Shown: positions 1-9,925, numbered from the stretch's first letter. The stretch: 64,000 bases of DNA from Bacteriovoracaceae bacterium (GCA_016784965.1 JADHTQ010000014.1:31078-95077); one strand, 5' to 3'. Notes: generated from the letters alone by a model not told the origin. Numbers and translations are program-made.

Positions 1-719
1 GGGTAAATAAAAGAGCAAATAAAGATGAAGTAGTGGCCAAACATAGAGCAGCAGAGGATCAAGAAATTTTAAGTAGAAGAATGCAAGAGGATGCACAAAT
101 TAAAGCTCTAAGGGCCAGTGAAGATTCGGCCATATTAGAAAATAAAGACGAGTTTGATACTGCACTAGAGAGCGCAAAGCAAAAAGTTGAAGATGCACAA
201 CTTGTCGCCGCACAATTAAATACTTTAGCTGAGTCTGCTAAAACTTATGCAGCTGAGTCCAAAGCAGATCAAAAGCTAGCAAGGCAAGCTACAATGGCCA
301 CAACCCAAGCTATAAAGTTAATCACAGATCAACTTGCTCTTTTTGAAACAGATGTTTTGGAGGCTACAGTGGAAGAAGCAGCTGCAGTTTTACAACAGGC
401 CAGTTTGGAGTTAGCTGTTGCAGTTAATGCAAAAAAGCAAGTAGAGAAACAATTGCAAAATGCCCAGACTTTAAGTGAGCAAGCACTTTTGGCATATAAC
501 AAAGCGAGTGAGTTATTGGAGTCAAAGCAAGCTGCAGTTGAGGAAGCTAGGTTGCAGGTAGAGCAAGCAAAAGCAGCACTAGAGCTTGTACTCCAGCAAG
601 TAATCCTTCTTACTGATCAGCTAGAAGATGTTACAGCAAAGTCCAAAAAAGATAACAAACCAGATTGTAATCCTAACAGCAATATGAACTCAAGAGGATG
701 CTCCGAAACAAAATCATAA
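1..719 (+). CDS. coiled-coil protein, 5' end outside the window
   Basis: The reading frame is open from base 3 with no stop, so the gene enters from the left edge and the GTG at 33 is probably internal. About 239 residues are visible. Nearly all of them form a long uninterrupted helix rich in Ala, Glu, Gln, Lys and Leu. Heptad-like spacing of Leu, Ile and Val suggests a coiled coil. Only the last ~25 residues are polar and flexible, with two cysteines. No enzymatic motif is visible and the N-terminus, which would show any signal peptide, is missing. Function unknown. Confidence 0.75.
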   Translation, partial: VNKRANKDEVVAKHRAAEDQEILSRRMQEDAQIKALRASEDSAILENKDEFDTALESAKQKVEDAQLVAAQLNTLAESAKTYAAESKADQKLARQATMATTQAIKLITDQLALFETDVLEATVEEAAAVLQQASLELAVAVNAKKQVEKQLQNAQTLSEQALLAYNKASELLESKQAAVEEARLQVEQAKAALELVLQQVILLTDQLEDVTAKSKKDNKPDCNPNSNMNSRGCSETKS

Positions 720-815
720 TCAAATGCCATTATATACTTTCAAAAACTTCCGAAGTATTGCAGTTTTGGCCTTTATGAATATAATATTTTATTATAAGAT
801 ATAATAGAGGTACTA

Positions 816-2147
816 ATGAAAAAAATAATATTTCAGTTAACATTTATGACTTTGCTACTAACAACCTTTTGGCCAGACGTTGGTGCAACAGATGGACCAC
901 ATTACTTTTTGCAGAAAATGGGATTTTCAATTTTTACAACTCCTGCAAAAAATTTTAAGCTTAACAATCTAGATGGGAAACCGGTCTCTTTGGAGCAATA
1001 CAAGGGCAAGTGGATATTTATTACTTTTTGGGCCACCTGGTGTGGAACATGTCACACAGAAATTCCAGCACTTCAAAGGCTTCATCAACAATTTAAAAAT
1101 CAAAACGTTGTTATTTTAGGCGTCTCTATTGATACAAGCAACATTGAGGATGTAAAAAAATTGATTAAAAGCGCTGGGGTGAGCTTTCCAATCTTGTTAG
1201 ACGACAAAAATGAAGTGGTGACAAGTTATAGGGCCCACTCAATACCCAGTATGTACGTAATATCCCCCGACTGGAAAATTGTTGGTCTGACAAGATCAGC
1301 GGCAAATTGGGATTCTCCCTCTATCGTGAACAGTTTAAAACAACTGATTACCTTTAAGACGGTCAAGGATGTAGAGCCCGAGAAAATGACCATTGGTGGT
1401 GGAGCCATTAGTATTCCTAAAGAACTAGTTCCCCCGAGTATAAAAATTTCGATGGTATATGATAACTATCTGGTAGGAGAGGTCATTCCTATGGATGTTT
1501 TAGTTTCCTGGAGTGGTGACGCCAGGCAGTATACATTTAAAGAGCCAAAATTATTTTTACCAAAAAACGTTTTGCAAAAACAGTCAACCTCAGAAAGTAA
1601 CACTAACATACTGGGTTCAACTAAAAGGTACAAATTTCCGCTGATCATCAATGAGGTTGGTGAGTATGAGCTTGGGCCTGTGGAGCTATCTTATCGATCT
1701 CGATTTGGTAAAGAGGATCAATATTTTCGTGCCCCTGCAGTCAAAATATCTGTCATAACAGGGGCCATAGACCCTAAGCTGTACATTTACTTATTACCAG
1801 CGCTTGGAGTAATCTTGGTTTTGTCACTTGCCTGGGCACTGTTTTTAAAGAGACTTAAAAAAAGAAACTCAGAGCTAATAGCAAGTATGACTAGTGACTA
1901 TGACTTTAGTGCAGAGATAAACGCCCTTTTTGCAACCAAAAACACTTCACTGGGCAATAAGTATGAGGTGGAGCTGTTGGAGCTTTATTGGAAAATTTTA
2001 AAAGATGCAAAAGCAGACAGAAAACAGCAAGACGAAGCTTTTTTGGCAATTGAAAAAACTAAAATTGTGGGCCAGCGACTTAGTCCTGAGGAAGTAAGCT
2101 ATTTTGAAAACCAAATAAAGAAGTTTATAAAAGATACCAAAGAGTGA
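816..2147 (+). CDS. TlpA-like thioredoxin fused to a BatD-like membrane module
   Basis: The ATG at 816 follows AGAGGT at good spacing. Residues 1-25 are a signal peptide. Residues ~45-175 are a TlpA/ResA-type thioredoxin fold with the redox motif WCGTC (Cys76, Cys79) and a cis-Pro loop (SIPSMY). Residues ~190-318 resemble the beta-sandwich of BatD-type oxygen-tolerance proteins. A membrane helix at ~322-343 is followed by a basic cytoplasmic helical tail. The family knowledge suggests a periplasmic thiol-disulfide oxidoreductase acting in protein or cytochrome maturation. The BatD-like assignment rests on the layout (beta-rich periplasmic domain, one helix, cytoplasmic tail) and is less certain than the thioredoxin part. 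The combination in one chain is unusual. Confidence 0.8.
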   Translation: MKKIIFQLTFMTLLLTTFWPDVGATDGPHYFLQKMGFSIFTTPAKNFKLNNLDGKPVSLEQYKGKWIFITFWATWCGTCHTEIPALQRLHQQFKNQNVVILGVSIDTSNIEDVKKLIKSAGVSFPILLDDKNEVVTSYRAHSIPSMYVISPDWKIVGLTRSAANWDSPSIVNSLKQLITFKTVKDVEPEKMTIGGGAISIPKELVPPSIKISMVYDNYLVGEVIPMDVLVSWSGDARQYTFKEPKLFLPKNVLQKQSTSESNTNILGSTKRYKFPLIINEVGEYELGPVELSYRSRFGKEDQYFRAPAVKISVITGAIDPKLYIYLLPALGVILVLSLAWALFLKRLKKRNSELIASMTSDYDFSAEINALFATKNTSLGNKYEVELLELYWKILKDAKADRKQQDEAFLAIEKTKIVGQRLSPEEVSYFENQIKKFIKDTKE

Positions 2148-2283
2148 AAAAAATACACAGTCACAGGTAAATCATTACAGTAAATATAAAAGTCTAATTC
2201 CCTTTCATTTTTTCTATGTTATTCGACAAAAGAAGAATCGTTGGTTCACAAAAACTACTTACAAATTTATTTAGGAGAAATGT

Positions 2284-2802
2284 ATGAAAAACTTGCTTTT
2301 ATTAACACTATTAGTATTTATCAGTACTGCTTCAAACGCAACCACTGGAACTAGAGGAGAGACAACACAATATTGTGGAGGATTTGGCGCAGTTCAATGT
2401 AGTGAAGGCTTTAGATGCAAACGTTATCAGGGGACAGATTTTGGTACTTGTGTAGCTACACCTTCAATACCACCTTACACTCAACCTGATTCAAGTCGTT
2501 GTGAGGCGGCCAAAAATATCGGAACTCAGCTATCAAAAATATATATTGTTAATGATTTATATTGTACTAAAGATGCTGACTGCTCTGAAGTTAACTACGT
2601 GGGAGGAAGCTTGTGTGGTGCTCGTATGGTTAATGCCGTTGGGAAAGCAGGTTATGAATTAATGCTTGAGTCCACTCAGTACAAACGCATTAAGCAGATT
2701 GTAGATGCAGCAGATTTTTGTGGACCAATTCCTTCGTGTGCACCAAGGCCTGAGGGAGAGCTTAAGTGTATTTCTGCCCAATGCCAATTTAAAATGCTTT
2801 AA
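2284..2802 (+). CDS. secreted cysteine-rich protein of unknown function
   Basis: A TTAGGAG ribosome site precedes the ATG. Residues 1-19 are a clear signal peptide ending in SNA. The mature protein has about a dozen cysteines. Near the N-terminus there is a compact CGG...C...GF.C...GTC module like those of small disulfide-rich extracellular domains. A central helical part and a second Cys cluster (CGPIPSCAP...C...C) follow. It is probably exported to the periplasm or outside and held by disulfides. It stands alone, with untranscribed-looking gaps of over 100 bp on both sides. No catalytic motif is seen. Confidence 0.75.
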   Translation: MKNLLLLTLLVFISTASNATTGTRGETTQYCGGFGAVQCSEGFRCKRYQGTDFGTCVATPSIPPYTQPDSSRCEAAKNIGTQLSKIYIVNDLYCTKDADCSEVNYVGGSLCGARMVNAVGKAGYELMLESTQYKRIKQIVDAADFCGPIPSCAPRPEGELKCISAQCQFKML

Positions 2803-2939
2803 AATTTATCTATTTAAACTATTTGGCATAACTATTAATTAAATTCCATATATTAATAATAATTGCTAAACAGTTTAAATGAAATATCGCATCATCAATA
2901 TTCCGTTGTTTTTGTACCTGGTAGTTCTAGGAGAGATAC

Positions 2940-3854
2940 ATGTTGTTGAAATGCGATAGATACATCTTGATTTCAGTTCTGTGCACCATTATGGTAAGTG
3001 CCAATTCAGAGGTGTACGATATGAGAGCTGTCGTACCTTCAGATTGTCTACACTCACTGCAGCTTTTTGTCCCAGGACAACCTCTAAGTAAAACTCGTTT
3101 ACTTAAATTAACACGACCAACAGTCGAACTTCTAAAGGATCTACTAAAAGATGAAATTACAAAACGCAAATTGATTATCCAGTTGGAAACAAAATTACAC
3201 AGGCAGGGTAGGGGGATGTTATCCTTGGAGCGATCTGAGCTTAACGAGCAGTTAGAAGATCTCACGGTAGATCTAAAAGAGATTTTAAAGCAAAAAACAA
3301 AAGCACAAACACATATAACTTCACTTGCAAATTTATCACTTGAAAGCAGTGGAATTGATCACACAGGTATTAGAAAAAAAATACATGACCTAGCTTTAAT
3401 GCAATCAACTTCTGTGCCACAACTAATTGACAGTATTGCTCACATTATGGCGCAAATTAAATTCAGACATACCACAGCATTAGATGCAGATGAGTTACTG
3501 GGAACAATAGAACAAACGATGCAAATACTTGCAGTGTTAAATAAAAATTTGGTTAGTTTTTTTGGCGAACAGAAGGTAGTTGAGATGGTAGGAGACTTGT
3601 CTTACATAATGATGAAATATAATTCATCCTTTATGAGCAATTTTATTAATGATATGCGAAGTTTTGTAATGACTGAGTCATATTTTACCCATGTTTATGA
3701 AGGGCTTGGGCGTCTTTTGCAAGTTATGCCACGTGAGGTTGAACTCAAAAAAGAACAGATAATTCTTGAATATTTTTGTAAAAATGTACCTGACAACCTA
3801 TTGCCATTTTGTGAAACAAGTTTTGTTATACCTATCATTAAACGGGTGCAATAG
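2940..3854 (+). CDS. exported helical protein, paralogue of 4769-5761
   Basis: AGGAG lies just before the ATG. The first ~24 residues form a signal peptide. The rest is mostly helical, with a coiled-coil-like stretch at residues ~55-125. It is clearly related to the protein at 4769-5761. The stretch THITSLANLSLE matches THITALTSLSLE there, and both end in KKEQ/RKEQ..FCK.VP.N.L.FC.TS with two conserved cysteines. The shared Cys pair suggests a C-terminal disulfide. The two paralogues flank an alpha/beta hydrolase on the other strand. Family and function are not recognised. A short GC-rich hairpin (CCCC GAT GGGG, 3858-3868) lies directly after the stop, between the convergent gene ends. Confidence 0.75.
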   Translation: MLLKCDRYILISVLCTIMVSANSEVYDMRAVVPSDCLHSLQLFVPGQPLSKTRLLKLTRPTVELLKDLLKDEITKRKLIIQLETKLHRQGRGMLSLERSELNEQLEDLTVDLKEILKQKTKAQTHITSLANLSLESSGIDHTGIRKKIHDLALMQSTSVPQLIDSIAHIMAQIKFRHTTALDADELLGTIEQTMQILAVLNKNLVSFFGEQKVVEMVGDLSYIMMKYNSSFMSNFINDMRSFVMTESYFTHVYEGLGRLLQVMPREVELKKEQIILEYFCKNVPDNLLPFCETSFVIPIIKRVQ

Positions 3855-3869
3855 ACACCCCGATGGGGG

Positions 3870-4595
3870 TCATTGTAAAAATTGGGTAACCATGTTTAAA
3901 ATGGCCTCTCTATTTTCCACAAAGCTGTGATCTGTATCAAACTCTACATATTCAGGAGTTTTATTAAAATTATTTACAAAGTCTCTTGTTAAGGCCATGG
4001 GCACTTGATGGTCATGATCAGATTGTATGATCTTAATATTTATTGAATCAATAAATTTCTTTTGAATAATTGCTCGCGGATTATGATTGGTCCTAATTGC
4101 TTGCAACTCACTCATGATCAAAGCAAAATTTTCGGCCTTTAAGGTATCAGGGTTTTCTTGAATTTCTGCTTTCAGTAGTGCTTCAAGCTGCTTGTCTGGA
4201 GGCACTAAACTAAATGGTGAAAACAAAATAATTTTACTTACTCTACATTGTAAAACATCAGCTACATTTAAGGCGACAAGCCCCCCCCAACTATGGCCAA
4301 GTAAATATATTTCTTCATACTTATTGTTTTGAGCAATTGATGTTGCAAAAGAGATAGAGTCTTTGATCGACTTTGCAAAACTGAAGTTGCCTTTGCTACT
4401 ACCAAGCCCCTGGTAATGCAAGAGATAAGAGTCGATGTCTAAAGTAGTATGTACTAATTTTGCAATGTCGTAATTTTTTTTTGTTATCGGACTTTTGCTG
4501 GGATATCCGTGAAATAAAAGGAGTGCTTTTGTTGCACTCACGGATGTAAAAATGTTTGTGTAAATATCATCGCTGAGATTTGAGTGTTCAAGCAT
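3870..4595 (-). CDS. alpha/beta hydrolase (serine hydrolase)
   Basis: This is an alpha/beta hydrolase fold of ~241 residues with the nucleophile elbow GHSWGG (Ser102), an oxyanion-region HG near residue 29, an acidic candidate in the SDHDHQVP loop and a C-terminal TDHSF histidine. No signal peptide is present, so it probably acts in the cytoplasm as an esterase, lipase or thioesterase. The substrate is unknown. I start at the ATG at 4595 because GGGAAGG lies four bases upstream. The frame runs on to a TTG at 4655 that has no ribosome site. It is convergent with the gene ending at 3854. Confidence 0.8.
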   Translation of the reverse strand: MLEHSNLSDDIYTNIFTSVSATKALLLFHGYPSKSPITKKNYDIAKLVHTTLDIDSYLLHYQGLGSSKGNFSFAKSIKDSISFATSIAQNNKYEEIYLLGHSWGGLVALNVADVLQCRVSKIILFSPFSLVPPDKQLEALLKAEIQENPDTLKAENFALIMSELQAIRTNHNPRAIIQKKFIDSINIKIIQSDHDHQVPMALTRDFVNNFNKTPEYVEFDTDHSFVENREAILNMVTQFLQ

Positions 4596-4768
4596 GGGGC
4601 CTTCCCTTTTTTTATTATGATCTACAATCTTCTCAAATAGATTAGAGCAAGGCAAGATAGAGGACCATTTTTTTGCGACACGATTGTGAAAATAAAGACA
4701 TATTTATTTGATAAAGTCTTAACAAAGATGTGTTTACGTATCAGAAAGCACAATGTTTAGGCAAAATT

Positions 4769-5761
4769 ATGAATAGAAAAATTATTGATAAATTTTTATT
4801 ATGTACTAGGTTGTTGCTTTTGTTAATTTATTGTCAGTCAACATATTCTGCCACTTATAACGAAGTTAGGGACAGTTTAAATATGTGTATTGCCAACCTG
4901 GATCAAATAAGCTCTCAAGATACTACAACCCCACTCACACTAATTCGTCCAAGTAGCAACAAACGTCATGTATTTGATCGTGATACAGTTTTAGCACCTG
5001 CTATGAAGTTGATGCAACATTTGCAGTCACAAGAGCGCGAACTACTTGAGAGTATAACCCAAATCAATCAACAAATATCCACGACTGCGAAGCTTAACTT
5101 GAAAGGTCAGGCAAATCTTAGCAACAAGCTAGAACAAAAAAAAAGGGCCCTCGCCGCTTGCAGGCAGCAAATACAATCCACAAAAACCCACATAACTGCC
5201 CTAACAAGCCTGTCTTTAGAGGGGGAGCAACACTTTATAAAATTAGTGACCCTTCTAGCTGATGTAGGTGAGCTGGAAAAAAGCAAAATTCCAGCAGTTG
5301 GTAATAAACTAACAGAGTGCAGCCATTTGCTCCGTATCGCCATCAACAATTTACAAATACAAGTAGTAAATGATGTAAGAGTTATTTCAAACATTTCTAG
5401 CGAGTTACATACATTGATCAGCTTAGTTAAAAACTTAAAAAAAGATTTACATCAACTGATTGGAGAAGAAATTACACCTTTCATTTTGAATCACAAGTTT
5501 GATCCACTTTTAAATCGTACATCACTCCAGGGAGTAAGCTTCAATAATTTAGGGCCTCTTATCAAGCTAGCAGAATATATAGAGGGTCTTCAACTTCATT
5601 TATTGAATTCATCACACGAGATAGCTCCTATGGTGGAGCGCAGAAAAGAGCAGCTTATTACAGAGCATTTTTGTAAACATGTACCAAAGAATGTATTGCA
5701 ATTTTGTGATACCAGCAAGATAGTAAAAATCTTTTTTTTAACAAATTCCCTCGTAGACTAA
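4769..5761 (+). CDS. exported helical protein, paralogue of 2940-3854
   Basis: The ATG at 4769 gives a good signal peptide ending in YSA. The frame also has a GTG at 4730, but that start would put 13 polar residues before the signal and it has no ribosome site. The mature protein is helical and coiled-coil-like. It shares the THIT.L..LSLE segment and the C-terminal FCK.VP.N.L.FC.TS Cys pair with its paralogue at 2940-3854. It probably arose by duplication, with the hydrolase gene now between the copies on the other strand. No known domain is recognised. Confidence 0.75.
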   Translation: MNRKIIDKFLLCTRLLLLLIYCQSTYSATYNEVRDSLNMCIANLDQISSQDTTTPLTLIRPSSNKRHVFDRDTVLAPAMKLMQHLQSQERELLESITQINQQISTTAKLNLKGQANLSNKLEQKKRALAACRQQIQSTKTHITALTSLSLEGEQHFIKLVTLLADVGELEKSKIPAVGNKLTECSHLLRIAINNLQIQVVNDVRVISNISSELHTLISLVKNLKKDLHQLIGEEITPFILNHKFDPLLNRTSLQGVSFNNLGPLIKLAEYIEGLQLHLLNSSHEIAPMVERRKEQLITEHFCKHVPKNVLQFCDTSKIVKIFFLTNSLVD

Positions 5762-5868
5762 CCATCTAAAATATAGTGAATTAATTACATACCCCATTGC
5801 TTCAAATGATATAGACTGCTATACCTGTGACTCAACGCATTCATGAATAGGTAGGGGGTAGAATAGGT

Positions 5869-8556
5869 TTGTATTATTTAAATAAACTCCTCTTTATTGT
5901 AATTACACTATTAATCCTTGTTAACTCAAATAGTTACGCACTTTCAACTGCTACTATTGATACCCAAATCAAACAAAATATCGCCATAATTTTTGCAGGT
6001 AGCTTGGAGCTAAATACTAAAACTGCCAAGTATGATCCTCCTGCAAAGCCCCGATATGCCCTGTTGGGATATATTGCAGAAATTTTTGAGTTACCCCTCA
6101 CTCTATTTGTTAGGCTTATATTTCCAACATACTGGCAAAACCTCAAAAACTCCGAAAAAATTGAGCGGATTACTGCTGCGGTTATGGAAAGAGTGGAAGA
6201 GAGCTCTGCTTTAAAAGAGTTGCTTATAGAGGTCTTTAGTGGTCATGATGAACTAAAGGCCCAGATTGCAACTTATACCTCACAATTTTTATACAATAAT
6301 AGAAAGTGGAACCCCATTAAAAAGAAACAACTAATGCGTTTTAAAAAATATCTGCGCCTGCAGATGATTAAAGAAGTCACCAAAAGAAAAATAGCAAAGA
6401 AATTAGAGCTAACCCCAGACGATCCAGCTGTACGACGAGGCACTACTTTTATGCTTAAACCTCTTATTGACTGTTTCAATAAGACAAGCGTTGAAGAGGG
6501 CACCCAAGGATGCCAAAGGTTTTATGAGCGAACTTCTTATATAATGGCAGGACAAGTGATCCTAAATTATCATTTAGAGCAAAATCTGTTTAATCAGCTA
6601 AACCAATACTACTTTGATGTTTTAAAAGTAGGGATTCAACATTACAAGCAATGTGCTTCATCTGATTATTATAGGTTTATCGATGATCTCGACAATAAAG
6701 CAGTTAAGTTAAAAAAAGAACGTTTGCCAAAGCTAGAAGAGGAGCTGCTTAGAGAAGAGTTTGGCTACTACTCTCCCTTTCAGGGTTATAGCTCAGAATT
6801 TGATGATGTAGTTGAAGAAGTTCTACAGCTGGCCCAAGATCAAGCTACCTTTGAAGTTATGCAGTTTCGCAAAAAATTTGACACTCATAAAGAGGGGATT
6901 ATAAAAAGATGTGTTTTATCTTCATTATATCACTCCATAACGGCCACCATGGCGACAAAACTCACAATTGATTTAGGGCCCTTTATGGCCCAGGATGCAA
7001 AGCTTAAAACAACTAAAAAGGTGGTTGCACAGTTTCACCAATGTATTAAAAATAAAAGTGAAGGTGCTTTTATAACAAAGATATCGGGTTTGTCTGCATC
7101 GACGGATAAATATCAGCTTGAACAAGTGGACGTAGAACAATTTAAACAAGATATTCAAGGTTGCATTGCGGAATCGGTGATAAATGCAGGTGAGATGGCC
7201 TTTCGCTCTAAGATACGCTCTAATAAAGAATTAATTAAGTCCTTTGAAGGAATAAGACCAGGGTTTAGAAGCCATAAAAACCCCATGGAGTACCTTGAAG
7301 AGGTTGTTATACGTGATGGTTATAACCATTGTATAAGGCTTACTACAAATCTTGATCCTTCAATGTGTGAGGGGCATGCAAAGGTAGTAGCTACAAAAGA
7401 AGCATTACTTATAAATTTAAAATCAAATGCGGCCTTAAACTTTCCCAATCTAAACAACTCATATGAGGGTTCCATTGTAAATTGTTTTGCCCACATTACA
7501 GCAGACTTGGATCAATTGATTGTTAACCCCCTTAGTGCAAAACGGACAATGCCCGTAAGCTGCTTGGATGATTATATCACTCAATGTAAAATACAGGGTA
7601 TTTCAGAATATGCTTATCACGTAACTGGCAAAAAGCTTGAAGCTGCAATGAGGACTGAAGATTTCGGTTTGGCATATCATGAGTTAGAGGACGCAAAACT
7701 TGAGTCAGAGAGCTGTTTTTACAATCGGCTGACTAAAAATAGATCTAACCCAGATCTCTTTAGTGCTTCTTTTATTGAGAAGATGAAAAACTACTGTAGC
7801 AAAAAGATTACTCTAGGTGTGGCAGTTACAGTTGGCCATCAAAGAGTCATTGAGGCCATAAATGAGGAGTTACCTCTGTCAGCTGATGCCATATTGCCCT
7901 TTGATCTTGTAAGGTTTAGGCGAATGATTAGAAATAAGTCTAAAAAGAGGTTTGAGCGCTGTATAGCTGGAGAGTTCTATAAGTTTGACCAATCAAGTAA
8001 AACAATTAGTTTTTGTGAAAATGATATTACAAAAACTCTAATGCAAGAAATTTATTTTGCGCAACTTAAGTTAAACATCAAAGATATCCTGGTAAACCCC
8101 AGTACATCGTATCAAAAAATTATTTACAAACTGTTTGGTTTTACCCAAGAAGTGACTGACACACTAATTAAGCATACAGAGACTGCACTGAGTATCTGCT
8201 TTGATAAAAACTTAAAAATTCATGACGATAGCAATGAGCTGCTCACTCAAAAAGGGCATCAATGCATGATAAATAGTACATATTACTTTATTGAGCGGCT
8301 AATAAGCTACATAAAAATTAATAATACAAAAAAGCTAAAGCTAATTTCATTGCTGCTTGATAGCAATAACTCTGTAGAAAAAATTATGGCCCGCTTTAAC
8401 ACTTGTTTAGACAAAACGAGAAAGAATAATAAAGATATTAAAGGGGTGTTAGAGGGACTCACTAAATGTACTGATAATTGGCGTGATTATATAAGTCCTA
8501 GTAAAAAACCAATATTGCCCGTTTTAAGTACAGAGTGGATTGACCTGCAGGCGTAG
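5869..8556 (+). CDS. large exported protein of repeated two-cysteine helical units
   Basis: A TTG start follows a GGGGG/AATAGG region. Residues 1-24 are a signal peptide ending in SYA. The ~870-residue mature chain is helical and contains roughly eight or nine loosely repeated units. Each has a pattern like F..C(I/F), then 12-40 residues, then a second Cys followed by an amphipathic helix (examples: HQCIKN...QGCIAES; IVNCFAH...SCLDDY; FERCIAG...SFCENDI; LSICFDK...QCMINS; RFNTCLD...TKCTDN). The spacing suggests one disulfide per helical hairpin. It follows the paralogue pair on the same strand. No enzymatic motif is seen and function is unknown. Confidence 0.75.
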   Translation: MYYLNKLLFIVITLLILVNSNSYALSTATIDTQIKQNIAIIFAGSLELNTKTAKYDPPAKPRYALLGYIAEIFELPLTLFVRLIFPTYWQNLKNSEKIERITAAVMERVEESSALKELLIEVFSGHDELKAQIATYTSQFLYNNRKWNPIKKKQLMRFKKYLRLQMIKEVTKRKIAKKLELTPDDPAVRRGTTFMLKPLIDCFNKTSVEEGTQGCQRFYERTSYIMAGQVILNYHLEQNLFNQLNQYYFDVLKVGIQHYKQCASSDYYRFIDDLDNKAVKLKKERLPKLEEELLREEFGYYSPFQGYSSEFDDVVEEVLQLAQDQATFEVMQFRKKFDTHKEGIIKRCVLSSLYHSITATMATKLTIDLGPFMAQDAKLKTTKKVVAQFHQCIKNKSEGAFITKISGLSASTDKYQLEQVDVEQFKQDIQGCIAESVINAGEMAFRSKIRSNKELIKSFEGIRPGFRSHKNPMEYLEEVVIRDGYNHCIRLTTNLDPSMCEGHAKVVATKEALLINLKSNAALNFPNLNNSYEGSIVNCFAHITADLDQLIVNPLSAKRTMPVSCLDDYITQCKIQGISEYAYHVTGKKLEAAMRTEDFGLAYHELEDAKLESESCFYNRLTKNRSNPDLFSASFIEKMKNYCSKKITLGVAVTVGHQRVIEAINEELPLSADAILPFDLVRFRRMIRNKSKKRFERCIAGEFYKFDQSSKTISFCENDITKTLMQEIYFAQLKLNIKDILVNPSTSYQKIIYKLFGFTQEVTDTLIKHTETALSICFDKNLKIHDDSNELLTQKGHQCMINSTYYFIERLISYIKINNTKKLKLISLLLDSNNSVEKIMARFNTCLDKTRKNNKDIKGVLEGLTKCTDNWRDYISPSKKPILPVLSTEWIDLQA

Positions 8557-8557
8557 T

Positions 8558-9925
8558 TTATTTATCTTTATTGTTATGGTGCCTATGATTATATTGATGA
8601 ATTATATTTCCCATTCTAGATAGAAAGTTTAAGGGTTGAGCAAAAAATGTTTTTGTCACTTGATCGGTTTCTCCCGTTTTAATTAGGGCATAACGCACTA
8701 AAAAAGGGGTGACAAATTCGTTGATGAGAGTTTTGCCGACAACTGCACTTACTACAATGGCTGCCATTTTAGGAGATATTGCTTCAATTATATATTTAGC
8801 ATCAAGTGTTAACCCTATTGCCACACCTGCAGATGGAAGAAGTGCCAGGCCCATATACTTTTTAATTGAAGAGGGGGATTGACTAATTTGAGCACCTGCG
8901 TAGGTACCTAAGTATTTTCCAATAAATCTGGTTATAATAACTGTAAAAGATAGGCCCATAGTCTGCATTGCGATACTAATGTTTAGGTGAGCTCCAGCTA
9001 GTAAAAAGAAAACGCCAAAAAGAGGCTCTTCTATTTTTTCAATAACATCATGGGCCTCCATGGCCCTTTTATGCTTGCCAAAATTAATGATGATAAAGCC
9101 AAGTACCATGGATGACAAAAGCAGTGAAACTCCAAAACTACGGGCAAGACCTGCAGTTAAAAAGACAGCTCCTAAAATTAGCCCTAACATAACATCTCGA
9201 GGTGCAAAATATCTAATTAAGCGAGTAAGTAGCATCCCCATCAAGATGCCAATAATACATGATACACCGATAGAATAAACAGGAGTGAGTATGGCAGAAC
9301 TTAAACAGGTCGCCTTGCCTCCTATTAAACTTTTGGCCCAAACACTTGCAAATGCATAAATAATGAGCGCAAATGCATCATCAAGTGCTACCACCCCAAG
9401 AACAACGGATGTAAAAGGCCCGCGGGCCTTTAGCTCATGGATTAAGCTCAAAACTGCAGCGGGTGCTGTGGCTACAGAAATAGCACCAAACAGCAGTGCT
9501 GTGGTTAAAAATAGTTGGGGGTGATGGCCATAACCATTTGTAACCGGCAGAAATGGTAACAATAGCAAGCAGCCAAAAAAGACAAACATAAAAGCACCAA
9601 GTGATTGGGTGATTGTTATCCAAATAATACTTTTTTTAAGACCTGTGAGATTTTTGAGATCCAGGGCACCACCAATTGAAAAAGCAATTAGAGCAAGGGC
9701 CATTTCAGTTATAAGCGACAACTGGTCATCAATTAAGTGAGCTGATAATATTTCAACACCAGAGGGGCCAAGCACTATACCAATTGTGAGGTAACCAATG
9801 AGTCTTGGTAACCTTATAAGGTGGGCAAAGCGACCAGCAATTTGTCCCAGTAAAAAGATAATGCCGGTGTATGCTAATATATTTAACTGCAGTGGCCAAT
9901 GTAAACCATTGAGTGGAGCTTCCAT
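8558..9925 (-). CDS. CPA2-type cation/proton antiporter
   Basis: A 455-residue membrane protein with about 12 hydrophobic segments and the Na_H_Exchanger/CPA2 pattern: LIGYLTIGIVLGPSG early, then a conserved LDDAFALIIYAF segment carrying the acidic residues expected at the ion-binding core, then FFLLAGAHL and GLALLPSAGVAIGL. It should exchange Na+ or K+ for H+ across the inner membrane. It ends soon after the transporter core with a short His/Asn-rich tail. It therefore lacks the TrkA-N/C regulatory domains of KefB/KefC. It is convergent with the gene ending at 8556 (one base between stops). Confidence 0.85.
   Translation of the reverse strand: MEAPLNGLHWPLQLNILAYTGIIFLLGQIAGRFAHLIRLPRLIGYLTIGIVLGPSGVEILSAHLIDDQLSLITEMALALIAFSIGGALDLKNLTGLKKSIIWITITQSLGAFMFVFFGCLLLLPFLPVTNGYGHHPQLFLTTALLFGAISVATAPAAVLSLIHELKARGPFTSVVLGVVALDDAFALIIYAFASVWAKSLIGGKATCLSSAILTPVYSIGVSCIIGILMGMLLTRLIRYFAPRDVMLGLILGAVFLTAGLARSFGVSLLLSSMVLGFIIINFGKHKRAMEAHDVIEKIEEPLFGVFFLLAGAHLNISIAMQTMGLSFTVIITRFIGKYLGTYAGAQISQSPSSIKKYMGLALLPSAGVAIGLTLDAKYIIEAISPKMAAIVVSAVVGKTLINEFVTPFLVRYALIKTGETDQVTKTFFAQPLNFLSRMGNIIHQYNHRHHNNKDK

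Noticed and set aside
3856..3872. CCCC GAT GGGG hairpin as a strong bidirectional terminator
   Set aside because: The stem is only four to five base pairs and neither strand has a T run after it.
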